A DNA stretch of 64,000 bases, taken from positions 91,636,001 through 91,700,000 of the forward strand of contig OZ231126.1 in the NCBI GenBank assembly GCA_965153355.1, given 5' to 3'. The position numbers and the translations under genes were made by a program. Positions 1-11,925 of this stretch are shown here, piece by piece. This DNA is from Flaccisagitta enflata. Lineage: Eukaryota; Chaetognatha; Sagittoidea; Aphragmophora. Within the stretch, counting starts at the first letter, position 1. Each line of letters opens with the position of its first letter. Under the pieces are notes generated by a model, which saw only the letters and a list, made by a program, of their open reading frames with translations, ran no database searches and was not told the origin of the DNA.

Positions 1-159
1 CGCGTGCACCATGCGCATCCATCCACGAAATGACGAATAAAAAACAACAGGCACAAAAGACGTCGAATTTGGAGAGAGAGAGTAAAAGTCAGAAGACAGA
101 ACCCACTCCAAAGAATCATCGAGCGCAGCCATACGTATAAAACGCACACATTTCCACAC

Positions 160-201
160 TGTTGTTGTTGACTTTGTTGTCATTCTTATTGTTGCTTTTG
201 A

Positions 202-238
<37 letters not shown>

Positions 239-246
239 ATAGTTAA

Positions 247-334
<88 letters not shown>

Positions 335-640
335 GCTCGCTTTGCTGCTGCTGTTGTGTTCTCTTCTTGTTGCAGTTATCATACGTTTTTGCCTAGTTTT
401 CTTGCATTTCATTCTTACATACATACCTACATACATACACTCATTCATTCACTCATTCATTCATTCATTCACTCATTTATTCATTTGTTCATTCATCGTT
501 TGCTCTCATTGCAGTCATACGTTTTTGCCTCGTTTTCTTGCATTTCATTTATTTAATTCACTTATTCATTCATTCATTCATTCATCCATTGATTCATTCA
601 TTCATTCATTCATTCATTTATTCATTCATTCCTCGTCTCA
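160..640. repeat. GTT trinucleotide and CATT tetranucleotide arrays
   Basis: Nearly uninterrupted GTT repeats run from about 198 to 335, followed from about 419 by CATT repeats. They lie directly upstream of the WD40 exon, so they are probably intronic. The polyleucine and polyasparagine frames here are translations of the array. Confidence 0.95.
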
Positions 641-652
641 ACGTGATATCAG

Positions 653-907
653 ATCACGTGCGTTCGCGTTGGCGTTGGCGTTGGCGGTGACACGTTGTTG
701 TCGTGGTCGCGCGATTTGACGATTCGTCTTTGGGACGCTCAACAACTTCGTCAACTGAAGCAGGTGCATCTCGTCGACGATTTGGGCGTCGGCGTCCACG
801 GCCACTTTCAAGTTCTGACCGATTTCACGCAGCATCTCGCAGTGCTCGTCAACGGGAAATGTCTCGTTATTCCGTGGGCTGCATTTGTCGGCAAACGAGA
901 AGGATCG
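653..907 (+). CDS. Internal exon of a WD40-repeat protein
   Basis: The exon follows an acceptor (CGTGATATCAG) and ends at a good donor (GGATCG|GTGAGA). It is open throughout in one frame, starting and ending in phase 0. The translation contains GGDTLLSWSRDLTIRLWDAQ, a textbook WD40 blade end: a hydrophobic strand, then S-x-D, then I-R-L-W-D. About 55 further residues follow (FQVLTDFTQHLAVLVNGK and others) that look like the strands of the next blade. WD40 propellers are protein-binding scaffolds; which family this belongs to cannot be told from 85 residues. The exon is much richer in CpG than its surroundings, as are the other exons in the window. Upstream exons would lie outside the window to the left. 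A TA-flanked inverted-repeat element (949-1269) sits in the intron that follows. Confidence 0.7.
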
Positions 908-948
908 GTGAGACGAAATGCGGACAACTCGCAGCCGCTGATGTTATA

Positions 949-1269
949 CAGTTGAACCCCGCTCTAACGGACCCGCCACCAACAGAATTCCGCCTATAAC
1001 AAACACAAATTCATGGTCCCTTCAAGTTAATTTATTTTGTTTTCTTTGTTGGCAATAACAGAAGTCCGCCTGTAACAGAAAAAAATTGTTGGTCCCCTGA
1101 GATCCGTTAGAGCTAAGGATACAGTTATAAGCCGCAGGGGAAATGTTTTCAACTGTTCTTCTGTTTCTTCTTTTGCAATAAAAAATAAAAGATTTGAAGG
1201 ACTATGAGTTTGTGTCTGTTATAGGCGGAATTCCATTGGTGGCGGGTCCGTTAGAGCGGGGTTCAACTG
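949..1269. mobile_element. Tc1/mariner-pogo-like foldback MITE, TA target duplication
   Basis: The ends are mirror images: CAGTTGAACCCCGCTCTAAC at the left and its reverse complement at the right. Both are flanked by TA (947-948 and 1270-1271). The subterminal parts also match in inverted orientation (ATTCCGCCTATAAC and GTTATAGGCGGAAT). There is no coding capacity. The TIR and TA site are typical of pogo/Tigger-type non-autonomous elements. A second copy lies at 39294-39471 and a decayed one near 10165-10280. Confidence 0.85.
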
Positions 1270-1889
1270 TATATCAATACAAGCTGATATAACCTCGAAT
1301 CTGATTCACACTTCGCACAATCTCTCTAATGATCATTTCAGAAAAACTCACATTCTCAATCAAAACAAACATGTGTCAAAGCATTAAGTGTTACTTGCTT
1401 GACCTGAAACAATCACTTTTATTTCTTGTAGAAGATATCTTAAAGGTTAATAAGCACAAAACACAAAAAGAAAACTAGTGCTTTTGGTTTCCTCAAAAAA
1501 TAAGATATTTAAAATCTATGAAAAATTATGATGATGTAGTTAAAACACTGTAAAGCATTGTTTCAGGGATCAGAGGTTTTCTGCAATGCAACATGAAATA
1601 TTCAATCATCTACATTCGTTCTCTCTGTCTTTCTTTCTTTCTTTCTGCATCAGTATCTGTCTGATTGTGTCTGACTATCTGTCTGTCTGTCTATGTCTCT
1701 GATTGTCTGTCTGCCTAATTGTCTGTTTTTCTGTTTGTCTGACTTTCTGCCTGTCTATCTGTTTATCATTTTCATCGTCACAAAACGTACAATCGTACAA
1801 GCGTTATTTCGTACTATTGAGATTTCGGGCACACATGCCAGTCGCACACTCCTCAATTTTGTAGATTTTCTGTGTGGGATCCTTTTAAG

Positions 1890-2207
1890 GCGGATGACGC
1901 GGTAGATAACGAGGGGTACGAGGATGCCGAACAAGCTGCAGCTGGCGCAGCTGTCGATATTGCTGCTGCTACTGTCATGTGTGACTTTGGCATTCGCAGG
2001 AAGTCGAAATTGAAGAAATTCGACACAAAAAAATGGCGCCTGCGTCACGAGTTGACGTCAGCTTCTGCGTCGTCGACGACCCCTTTCATGGACTTGGCGC
2101 ATCTGGTGGCGCTTGATGTGGACGGGACACTCGTCATCTACGATTTCTTCAACGCGCTTCTCAAGTCTGTCCACGTCGGAATCGTTTCTTGTGATTTCTG
2201 CTTTTGA
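1890..2207 (+). CDS. Second WD40-protein exon, probably C-terminal
   Basis: The open frame uses CpG-rich codons and can be joined in phase 0 to the 653-907 exon through an acceptor at GATCCTTTTAAG|GCG. A second possible acceptor at 1863-1864 would be out of phase with that exon. The protein begins with an acidic, alanine-rich linker (ADDAVDNEGYEDAEQ), then a basic stretch (IRRKSKLKKFDTKKWRLRHE). It then has a WD40-like strand pair, DLAHLVALDVDGTLVIYDFF, in which V-D-G-T-L-V-I-Y-D matches the last half of a blade with Y in place of W. The frame stops at TGA 2205-2207. No convincing donor precedes the stop, so this is called the last coding exon, but the 3' border is uncertain. No polyadenylation signal is obvious. 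Confidence 0.5.
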   Translation, partial: ADDAVDNEGYEDAEQAAAGAAVDIAAATVMCDFGIRRKSKLKKFDTKKWRLRHELTSASASSTTPFMDLAHLVALDVDGTLVIYDFFNALLKSVHVGIVSCDFCF

Positions 2208-2247
2208 ACGCTGATGCGCGTTTGTCGTCTGACGCACTAAAAGTCAC

Positions 2248-2264
2248 ACACACGCACATGCACG

Positions 2265-2347
<83 letters not shown>

Positions 2348-2602
2348 TCATTCCTATACTCTCACAAATAGCGCATAAGACATGATCTAAGCTGGTGAAA
2401 CGTATGCCATTCATGAGGGGTCAAAATTGAACATTTTCATAATTCAAATTTGACTTTTTCTAGTCATTATATATGTTATTACGAGAAATTCAGCAAAAAA
2501 ATTGATGCGAATTTGTATCTCTAAAAAAAGTTATGGATGATTTTCAAAAAAAAGCATTTTTTACCACAATCACGTCAAATCATTTCACTTCTGTCCGCCG
2601 GT

Positions 2603-2659
<57 letters not shown>
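2248..2659. repeat. CA array (2270-2345) and GT array (2606-2659)
   Basis: Two dinucleotide arrays of opposite orientation flank about 260 bp of AT-rich DNA. The CA array is followed by the motif CTCACAAATAGCGCATAA, which recurs after CA arrays at 5.08, 5.22, 9.11 and 9.26 kb. Confidence 0.95.
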
Positions 2660-2661
<2 letters not shown>

Positions 2662-2805
2662 CAACCGGAAGTTTTAAATTTTTAACCGCCAAAACAAGAT
2701 TCCCTCTTGGTTACAGTCGGGTTTCCATGAACAGTAAAAGACCAAGAAATAATTTTGTCGGAGGCGGTAACAGCCAATTAAGTAAAACTAGTCATCCAAG
2801 GATCG

Positions 2806-3346
2806 CACATGGTCAGCGGTACCCGATGCCCTGCTGGTAGTGAAGTGAAGTGAGAGCAGGGCAGCGGCCCCAAAGGACCAATGTCCTGTAGAACTTAGGT
2901 CGGAATTTCCAGACGTCCTGAGGGGGGCATGTTTCAGGCCTTAGATGACTGATTTAGGCCAAAGAAGGCATATTTGAAGGCTGGGGGGCAGAATAAAGGC
3001 TTTTTGAGCAGATATGAGGTTTGGAGTGAAAATTTGAGCCAGGGAGTGCTGATTTGATGCTTGGAGGGCTAATTGAAGGTCTGGAGGGCAGATTTGAGGT
3101 GTGGAGGTCAGATTTGAGGCTGGGGGGAGCTGATTTGAAGCCTGGAAGGCTGATTTGAGGCCTTGAGGGTTAAATTGATGACTGGGAGGGCAAATTTGAG
3201 GCCTTAATGGCTAATGGGGGGGGGGATGGATGGAAGGACAGAAGGACAGATGGAAGGATGGACAGAAGGAATAGGAAGGACGGATGTCTGGAAATTCTCC
3301 TCCCCCCCGTGTTTTACACGACATCGGCCCTTTGGGGCCGCTGCCC
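2806..3346. mobile_element. Inverted-repeat element with minisatellite core (GGGCAGCGGCCCC family)
   Basis: The left part reads GGGCAGCGGCCCCAAAGGAC, then TGTCCTGTAGAAC. The right end has the reverse complement (ACATCGGCCCTTTGGGGCCG, then CTGCCC). The core from 2940 to 3200 is a degenerate ~22-bp tandem repeat around GATTTGAGGCTTGGAGGGCT, followed by GGAT/GGAC tetranucleotides. The same end sequences recur at 18.2, 46.7-47.4 and 63.6 kb. Confidence 0.75.
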
Positions 3347-3359
3347 AAAAAGAGATCAA

Positions 3360-3655
3360 GTTGAATGGAGTGAGTTTCAAATCCCAGTCTGGAGGCTTCA
3401 AAAGTCTAATCCCAGTCTTGAAGCTCAAATCCCAGTCTGGAGGCTCAAATCCCAGTCTTGAAGCTCAAATTCCAGCCTTGAGGCTCAAATTTCAGTCTTG
3501 AGACTCAAATCTCAGTCTCAAGGCTCAAATCCCAGTCTCGAGGCTTAAATCCCAGCCCCGAGGCTCACATCTCAGCTTTGAGGCTCACATCCTACCTGCA
3601 ATAAAGACAGCATAGATCATTGGCCCCTTCAGGGTCGCTGCCCCTCTATCAACCT
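3360..3655. repeat. ~21-bp minisatellite ending in a second GGGCAGCGGCCCC-type terminus
   Basis: About a dozen copies of a unit like GGCTCAAATCCCAGTCTTGA lie next to the preceding element. The block closes with GGCCCCTTCAGGGTCGCTGC, a diverged second right-hand terminus. The element at 46.7-47.4 kb also has two successive right ends. Confidence 0.8.
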
Positions 3656-3668
3656 CACACCCACACCA

Positions 3669-3819
3669 CATTCATTCATTCATTCATTCATTCATTCATT
3701 CATTCATTCTTTCTTTCTTTTTTTCCATTTTTCTTTCCATGACAGAATCAGGGGCTCCTCCACAAATCTTTTGGCATTTTGGATGGAATGTACACACATC
3801 TCATCTCTGTTTATACAAA

Positions 3820-3910
<91 letters not shown>
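3669..3910. repeat. CATT array and CA array
   Basis: CATT tetranucleotides (3669-3710) are followed by about 40 CA dinucleotides (3822-3905). Nothing coding is visible. Confidence 0.95.
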
Positions 3911-3913
<3 letters not shown>

Positions 3914-4900
3914 CGCACATGCCTGCATACATGCACACCCAGCATTCCGCGTTTTAATCATTTCTTTGATGATTAATTGATTTGCATACCGACGAGACAC
4001 TCAAAATTCAATGGTCAGAATTCATTTTTTTTAGCGGGGAAGTGAAATGCATTATTTTAGTCTTTCAGATAGTATAATTGCTTGGTAGCTGAAGGTCCTT
4101 AGACTGTAGATAACTATTTCTGATTATAATCGATTTCGATGAGATAAATTTTGCATAACAAGTCCTGCCATAAATTTTAAATTCGCATGGGAAATGAAAA
4201 AATGAAAAAATGAAGAACATCAGACGCTAGTAAAATGCCATACTTAGGATCTGATGTTTTTGAAAATGCGATTTTTTTCAATTTAAAGCCGTAATAAAAT
4301 TTACGCCACAGAGAATGTTTTTTTCGAAAGTTCTAATTTTCTTGGTTTTTGAAGAAAAAATGACAAAAACCCCACTTCCCATCAATGGATTTTCATAAAA
4401 TTCGACATGCACGCAGTCGGGCGCGTCCTTCATCTACAGTAAAAATTTCAAGGAGCTGCAATGACAGGAAGAGGGAATTTTTGTGAACGGAAGGTGTCAA
4501 CTGAAAATTTTCAATTATTGATTATTACCTGACAGTGGACAAGATTTTTTTTTAAAAGGGGTATATAAAGTTAACATGAAGCTATGCAAAAAATATCATT
4601 TGTATTTCACAAGTATATGAGCGTATATGTACTGCAGAATTGATGAGAATTTTAACACTTTGGCGATACCATTCAAATAAAAAAAAAGTTTGAAAATTTT
4701 TCTCAGCTGATTTCCAATGTTTTCTAATATTTTCTTTCTCCTGATTAAATATTTCCATTGTCAAAACCTTGCCTAGTGGCTATTTTTCTAACAAAGGCCT
4801 ATAAGGGGATAGTAGGGGAGGCAATGGCTTCTTCACCAGGTCAAAAATAATCATTTTGAAGCTCTACGAGGCCGTCAATAAGCCTGAATAAAAAGTGTCT
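3911..4900. other. AT-rich non-coding stretch
   Basis: There is no exon-like CpG-rich segment, no long frame and no clear repeat ends. It is probably intergenic or intronic. Confidence 0.5.
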
Positions 4901-4904
4901 TTTT

Positions 4905-4984
4905 TCGGTTCTTCATGTCATAAGAACGCACTCAAAGGCACACAGACGCAGACACACACACTCACATACACTCACACTTATACA

Positions 4985-5061
<77 letters not shown>

Positions 5062-5106
5062 TCATTCTTATACTCTCACAAATAGCGCATAAAAACGCAC
5101 TCAAAG

Positions 5107-5202
<96 letters not shown>

Positions 5203-5390
5203 TTTCATTCCTATACTCTCACAAATAGCGCATAAGAACGCACTCAAAGGCACACAGACGCAGACACACACAGTCACACACACGCACACGTATACACGCA
5301 CACACACAGAGTCATATCCCTAATACTCCCTAGCACACACACTCACACACACGCACACGTATACACGCACACCATCTGAGATGACGAGTC
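4905..5390. repeat. Composite CA-array block with repeated spacer
   Basis: Two long CA arrays (4985-5059 and 5109-5200) are separated by nearly identical ~50-bp spacers. Each spacer contains ACTCTCACAAATAGCGCATA and ACGCACTCAAAGGCACACA. The same spacer and array unit recurs at 8.998-9.285 kb, so the spacer and the microsatellite spread together as a higher-order repeat. Confidence 0.9.
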
Positions 5391-6350
5391 TCCAATTCCC
5401 AAACTGGTTTCAAAACACAAGAAATTGTCCTGTACCCTATTTTTGGTCGTACCGTATTCCAACTGAATTGGACGCGAAATTGGCAAAGTCTGGGATTTTT
5501 TTTCTATCTATCTATCTATCTTGATGATAAAAAGCCACAAAAACTCACTGATTATATATGCTCTCCCCGAAGCTACAGATTCACTGTATCTGTCCGTATC
5601 TGACGCCCACGTGGTGTTACAGTAGGGCTGACAGCGAGCATTTTGCAATTGATACAAAACCATTAATCATGGGAGACAGATTACTGATCAGTATTTCATT
5701 TGTATTTTTTTATAGAAAATTCATTTCAATGAGGGCAATAAAGAGGCAGGGCATACTTAACTAATGCACACCACCCAAACAAACACAGACATACGTAACT
5801 ACACAAAACGGAACATGGAAAAAAAAACAATTGTAAAGCAAAGAACAAATGACGCTACTTGACCTATCAGGTTTCAGTGAAAGTCTTTGACTATCAGTTT
5901 AAAACGCCAGATGGAACTTCATTAACTACAATTCATCTCAATTCACTCGTGCAGAACGTATATCTGCCAAGTGGAGGCTTGTAGATTATCACTAGGTGAT
6001 CAACTCTTTTCATTCACAAGGTTATACCCACATTCCATAATCTAGCCCTGAATAAAAATTGATGTACACCACCACCCAACTCTTACAATTCATATCAATC
6101 CAATCATTCTCCAATCAAATTCATGAATGTCTTACGACGCCCCCTGTATGCTTCCAAATTACGCTTATCTACCCCCTCAATCCATACAAAATCATATTAT
6201 GAACAGTATAAAATTGCGGAGCTACATTATTCATCCAACGTGTGTGATGCAGATAACGATGTAAAGACCCATCCGGTGAAGCGCACACGTTGTAGAGAGC
6301 CGCAAAATTAACTTTGTTTCAGATGCTGCACGGCCTGTACCTGTGTATTC
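5391..6350. other. Non-coding stretch without recognisable features
   Basis: Only short frames are present. None has exon-like composition with matching splice borders. Confidence 0.4.
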
Positions 6351-6381
<31 letters not shown>

Positions 6382-6447
6382 GTGGTGTGTCCATATGTTT
6401 TCCAATCCGCATGTCTGTCAGTCAATCTATGTCTCTTAAACACACAC

Positions 6448-6534
6448 CATTGGCGTTCATCTTGGTAGAAGGAGTTGGAAGCTCCGCATGATGATATCAT
6501 ATCGCAGTTGTCTCCATGAAATGCAAATGCCGTC
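6448..6534 (-). CDS. Candidate short internal exon, unrecognised protein
   Basis: On the minus strand an acceptor (TATTTTATCATCAG|GACG) and a donor (CGCCAATG|GTGTGT) bound 87 nt that are open in one frame. The translation includes TAFAFHGDNCDMISSCGASN and SFYQDERQW, a composition more protein-like than the surrounding DNA. The flanking (GT)n tract just beyond the donor lowers confidence, because it can imitate donor sites. No family is recognised and no partner exon was found. Confidence 0.22.
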
Positions 6535-6621
6535 CTGATGATAAAATATTGGAGTGTTGAACCAGCCTAGGCCGCTTCATGTCTGAGTGCTTGTCTTTTT
6601 ATTGAAGGTAAATAATCTAAG

Positions 6622-6626
<5 letters not shown>

Positions 6627-6695
<69 letters not shown>

Positions 6696-6795
6696 GAAAG
6701 ACACGGAGACGCGCACACACACATGCATGCGCACACACACACGCACACACACGCACACACGCACGCACACACACACATGCACACGCGCACACACA
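6627..6795. repeat. CT array followed by CA-rich array
   Basis: About 32 CT dinucleotides pass into interrupted CA/CG repeats. This is a compound microsatellite without coding meaning. Confidence 0.95.
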
Positions 6796-7199
6796 GTCAT
6801 TGTCTATCTAACCATTAGTGAATTTTGAAGAACGATGGTCTTTGAGCTTTGATGTGAATTTCGCAACTTATTCAATGCCAGGTTTGGAGGATGTAATGAT
6901 GATGCTGAAGTTCTGTGACAAAAAAAAGTACTACGAGCTTTACTTTCACATTCAAACATACACCAAAAACTAATAAGTAATGCAAAACTTATCCCCACAA
7001 AAAAATTACCACGTCAGCACTGTAATTGTTGACAGTGATGGGGTCTTTTCTTTGTTCTTTCTTAGCCGGTTTGAAGATAATGAGTCCCGCGCATAAATAT
7101 TGTTTTGGTCAGCGCCACTTTTGACATTTTCTCCAGCTTTGGCGTCTTACAAATTACTTCATCAGCTTCTTCCAATGATGGCTTCGTCTGTCCATGGCA

Positions 7200-7545
7200 C
7201 CTTTGTCATTGGTGTTTATCACCAGTAGTTTTGTAACAGTAGTTTCATAACAGTCGCCTTAATCATTGTCTTTTTCATCAGTTATCTTTGTCACGGTTGT
7301 CTTCATCATCATCATCTTCAGCACCGTCATCTTCAGCGTCGTCGTCTTCATCATTGGCTTCATCGTCGTCGTCTTCATCGTCATCGTCTTCATCGGCGCC
7401 GTCTTCATCGGTGTCGTCTTCATAGTTGTCTTCATCTTTGCTGTCTTCATCACCGTCGTTTTAATCATTGTTTTCATCGTCTTTGTTGTTTTCATCGTCC
7501 TCTTTTTTAACAGCGTCATCGTCTTTATCATGATCATGTCCAAAA
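7200..7545. repeat. Degenerate GTCTTCATC-type trinucleotide minisatellite
   Basis: The units are imperfect combinations of GTC, TTC and ATC. The frames it creates are strings of M/K/T on one strand and V/F/I on the other, with no amino-acid logic, so I treat it as a decayed trinucleotide array. Confidence 0.75.
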
Positions 7546-7572
7546 ATTGTCAATCAAAAGTGAGGTTGTAAC

Positions 7573-8500
7573 CAGGCCTGAGCTATATAGCATTTTTGTC
7601 AACTATACAATACCAATACAATACTTTCAAGTATTGGGACAATACAATACAATACCAATACAATACAATATCCATTAAAATTGTATACAATACATTATTA
7701 TAGCATACAATACAATATATGTATGATTTTATACAGCTTTAACAATAAGTAATAAGTCATAATATATATCAAAGTAATTATAGTTAGAATAAAAATATAT
7801 TGAAAAAAATATAATAATTCTCATCATCATATAAATATTTTGTTATATGAGAAGAGCTGAAAATTTTTCATATTTTTTTTTCATTTTGATAAAAGTTTTC
7901 ATTCATTTTTTTTTTCTGTCTTTATCCTTAGTATCTTTTTTCTTTTTTTTTTAACTTATCTATTTGTTTATTATCTTTCCCTGTCTCTTTCTCTCTCTCT
8001 TCTATATATTCTTTATTTTCTTCCTCTTCCTCCTCTTCATCCTTCCAGCTTCTGACCACTGATTGTTTCTTTCATAGATTCTTCTTCTTCTTCTTCTTCT
8101 TCTTCTTCTTCTTCTTCTTCTTCTTCTTCTTCTTCTTCTTCTTCTTCTTCTTTGTCTATATTTCCAACCCACCTAATCTGTCATAAGTTCTTCTTCCTCT
8201 TCCTCTTTTCATCCCTCACCTACTTTTACTCTCAGCAAATCCTCCTCTTCTCCTTTTATCTCTCACCTTCTCCACTTCTTTTGTTCTCCCTCAGACCTAG
8301 GAATGTTTTTCCTCCTCCTTTTCATCTCCTTCAGTCTTTTCTCATATATTTCACTTTCCTCATATCAACTTTTTCGTAATATTGTACAGTATTGTATTGT
8401 ATTGGAAAAATAACAAAATGAATTACATGTGTTGGGAAAACCCAATACACAAGAATATTGTAAACCCAATACCAATACCCAATACAATCGCTCAGGCCTG
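7573..8500. mobile_element. Non-autonomous hAT-type transposon with perfect 8-bp target duplication
   Basis: The ends are perfect inverted repeats (CAGGCCTGAGC and GCTCAGGCCTG). They are flanked by the identical 8-mer GTTGTAAC at 7565-7572 and 8501-8508. An 8-bp duplication of the form nTnnnnAn is the hallmark of hAT insertion. Inside each end lie arrays of CAATAC (7600-7680) and the complementary GTATTG (8380-8400, with further CCAATAC copies to 8488). Their position suggests subterminal transposase-binding sites. The middle is AT-rich with a CTT array (8080-8152) and has no transposase frame. The perfect duplication suggests a fairly recent insertion. Confidence 0.88.
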
Positions 8501-8509
8501 GTTGTAACA

Positions 8510-8997
8510 ATCCGCATGCTGCAAATAAGCGGGGCATCAGGTCCCAGTGTCAGACTTCAATTGTTTTATATACCTAGATATCTTTATAGATAAACACTAT
8601 TTTTTCTTTCATTTACTTAATTCTAGCCTAAGCGTCCAACTGCGGGCACGTAAGCTTAGGCTCCCGATGCCCCTTTCAATATGGCGTCATCATAGTGAGC
8701 GAAAGGCATTCATTTGAAGGCGAGTGCCGAGTGAGCTGACGCTTGAAGTATATGTCGTGAGGAAGAGTTTTCATCCAGCAAGTGCTCTGAGTCGTTAAAT
8801 TCATTGATTGGCCGTCATTATGTATGCATTGTCTAGAGATTTGTGTGGAAATTTGCGCAAATCTTCCTAAAGTATTTTTTGAGGATCAAGTCTCTTATTA
8901 TAAACTTCGGAAGAAGAAATTTCTGGTTGATAACAGAATTGTCTACGATAAACCCAGGTTTCTCGGTTCGGAAGTATTGGCTGCTGTTTTCTTCAGA
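8510..8997. other. Non-coding stretch
   Basis: No feature is recognised beyond ordinary mixed sequence. Confidence 0.4.
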
Positions 8998-9285
<288 letters not shown>

Positions 9286-9503
9286 GGCATTTACTGTACA
9301 TGTTAACAAGATCAATAATGTGTGTCATTTAACCTTTTCTCGTAAACTCTGTCACTGCCATCCAATTGCGATTGTTGATCTGAGCTTTATCAAAACTTTT
9401 TTTTTTAAATTTCTGAAACCAATTTCAATCTTGTATCAGAATTGTCTTTTCTATTTCATACTCGATTGATGTTTGTTATTTCACCATTTCTACAATTCTG
9501 CTA

Positions 9504-10107
9504 CAGTGGGGTTCATGGAATAACAGCCTAAACTGGAGGTAGGTACTAAAGTGTCTTGATTTCATTTGATGAACGTGATATCTGAAATTTAAGTTGTTCA
9601 ATTGATGCTTGTGTCCCTTTGTTTTTCGGTTGCTATGGAAACCAAAATCATTTTTTGAGCATTTATTATAACTGCCAAAATATCAATATTTTGACAGACA
9701 TAATTTGAAAACATTGCTCAGAATTAAATTTGCTACAACTTTCCCACAGTATGTTCTATAAGAATATTGCTTGTTTGGCCATTGCTAGGGAGCATCACAC
9801 ATAGCAGCCAGTAAATGATGCTCCCTAGCAACAGCCAAACGAGCAATATTCTTATAGAACATACTGTGGGAAAGTTGTAGCAAATTTAATTTTGGGCAAT
9901 GTTCCCTCATAACATTTGTAAAAACATTGATATTTTAGCATTTATGACTGTTCAAAAAAATAATTTTGGTTTCCATGGCAAGCGAAAAACTCAGGGACAT
10001 AAGCATCAATTGAATAGCTTATAATTCAAATATCAAGTCTGTCAAATGAAATTTAGACACTTAAATACCTTCCTCCAGTTTAGGCTGTTATTCCACAAAC
10101 CCCACTG
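9504..10107. mobile_element. Full-length foldback (palindromic) MITE, TA-flanked
   Basis: The 604-bp unit is a palindrome over almost its whole length. The ends read CAGTGGGGTTCATGGAATAA and the reverse complement of nearly the same sequence, flanked by TA. The arms meet near 9805 around AGGGAGCATCA...TGATGCTCCCT. Arm mismatches are few and mostly single-base. A relative with the same inner arms but different outer ends lies at 40057-40890. Confidence 0.88.
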
Positions 10108-10164
10108 TACCTTTTTGGAAGGACCCCGCCGCTGTTCATTTGCAATCTAGCAATAGAATTTCAA

Positions 10165-10285
10165 TCACAGCTGCTCTATCGGACCCGCCACTAACAGATT
10201 TCCGCTTGTAATGAATGCAAATTCCTAGTCCCTTCAATTTGTTTCTTATTGTTTCCTCAGTAGCAATAAAATTCCACTTACATGT
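10165..10285. mobile_element. Decayed copy of the 949-1269 MITE
   Basis: Segments such as CGGACCCGCCACTAACAGAT and TTCCGCTTGTAATGAATG match the 949-1269 element with substitutions. No intact terminus is present. Confidence 0.55.
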
Positions 10286-10295
10286 ATTATAAGTA

Positions 10296-11199
10296 CAGTG
10301 GAATCCCACCTTAGTGGCACCTCTATTTAAGGGATATCCACATTAAAGAGGCAACACTGTTTGGTCCCGAATTTTTCTGGCTTTTCCGAAGTTAAAGAAC
10401 CTCTACTTAAGGAACCTCTAGTTAAGGGATATTTGGATTTAAGAGACAAGTTTTTAAAAAAAATCCCTTGTATCAGGGGAAATTTTTAGCAACTTTGATG
10501 GATCTTGAGAAAATTTTGCATTTTGAGATAACTCTTAAGAAATAATTAAAAATGATCAAATATTTCCTCTGCCATAAATATCCTGCCATGAACTAACTTG
10601 ATCATTGCCAATGAACATACTATTAGCAAAAGGATGTGGTTACACTGCAAATTTGGTAATCATTAGTAACTAGTAAAAAAATCCTTAATAAAACAATGAA
10701 TTCAATTTAAGGGATTTTGGATTTGAGAGAAAAAATACATTTTTTTTTTATAAGAACCTAGTTTATAAGAACATCAAGGCTTTGAATGGCCCCAAAATCA
10801 AGAACATCTTAAGAACATACAAAGGCTTCAAATCTTGAAAAAAAATATCCTTGAAGTTGATATTTAAAGAATATTGTAAAAACACTTGAATTTTAGTATA
10901 ATTTGGATGATATTATAGAATTTTTTATATAAATATCATAAAAATTCTTAAGACTTTAATGTCTAGTATTTGTTTTAACAATATTTGATAAAAATATATT
11001 TGATGTAAGTAGATGATAGTATTTTACAAGGTTTTCTATAATTTATATAGTATTTTAAATTAAGAACACTCTAAGAACGTTGAAGGCTTCATTTGGCCTC
11101 AAAAATAAGAACATGAAGCCTTTGAAAAAAAATGACGTTCTTATAAGAAAAAAAAAGTGTAGTCCGTCCCTAGCAATCCCTTAAACCGAGGCTGCACTG
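10296..11199. mobile_element. Tigger/pogo-like non-autonomous element, TA-flanked
   Basis: The left end, CAGTGGAATCCCACCTTAGT, and the right end (AACCGAGGCTGCACTG) form imperfect inverted repeats, flanked by TA at 10294-10295 and 11200-11201. Internal pieces resembling CTATTTAAGGGATAT recur near both ends. No transposase frame is visible. Confidence 0.65.
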
Positions 11200-11424
11200 T
11201 AGTATTTTTGAGCCCCTCTAGAGCGGGATATAACTGAAAGTGTAACTGTTTTAAGTAACATTTTTTTCTCTCTCTTTCTCTCTCTCTCTTTTGCTGAGCT
11301 ATTCTCTCCGTGTCATCTCTTTCGGGCTCATGAACTGATTGTACCCATGCTTCGCTTCGTGTTGGTTTAGAGATCAATATTCTCCATTCATCATTTAAAT
11401 TCTCCATTATTTCAATTAGGAGCC

Positions 11425-11640
11425 CGGTTATAGTTGCGGACTAGCGGGGCTAAAAAAGGCTTTGTCCGTCCCTCCGTCCGACCGTCCGTTCTTTTAGGCA
11501 GGAGCCGAAAATTGAGAAAACGCACAAGGCCGCGGCTATGAATGAGTTAGTGTTGTGGGGGGGGGGGGGAGAGGGGGGGGTTATGCGCCCCTGCCCACCT
11601 GTCTGCGACGATTTTGTTACTCCATGGTACTTGTTGCATT
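11425..11640 (+). mobile_element. HCE family copy, degraded (code AGTTGCGGAC)
   Basis: TAGTTGCGGACTAG, GGCTTTGTCCGTCC and GCCCCTGCCCACCTGTCTGC appear in family order, ending TTGTT. The end hairpin is damaged. It shares the GTGACCCC/ACTTGTT type of right end with the copies at 22.7 and 35.4 kb. Confidence 0.6.
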
Positions 11641-11925
11641 TGCTCATTACGATCGCGCATTTACTGTGTTCTGGGTACCAAAACATCCTCGTACAGCATC
11701 ATGCATCATTTAAACAATATCACTCGTTTTATGATAATCCCGACTTTTAGTGAGTTGAGTACTCATAAATTGTCTCGCTTTGCCTTTAGAAACAGTTTTG
11801 ATACTTAACGAACGATTCCCTCATCCAAATAGTAGCCTATGACGTAATCATTAGAGAGCCAAGTTATGAAACCCAAATCGAGAATCAAGTTAAATGGACA
11901 AAACATGATATCGGTTAGCCAACCC

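Noticed and set aside
246-719. Long Leu-rich and Asn-rich frames at the left end
   Set aside because: They are translations of the GTT and CATT arrays on both strands. The real exon begins only at 653.
7259-7543. 94-codon Met/Lys/Thr-rich minus-strand frame
   Set aside because: It is created by GTC/TTC/ATC repeats; every frame is open for the same reason and no splice borders fit.
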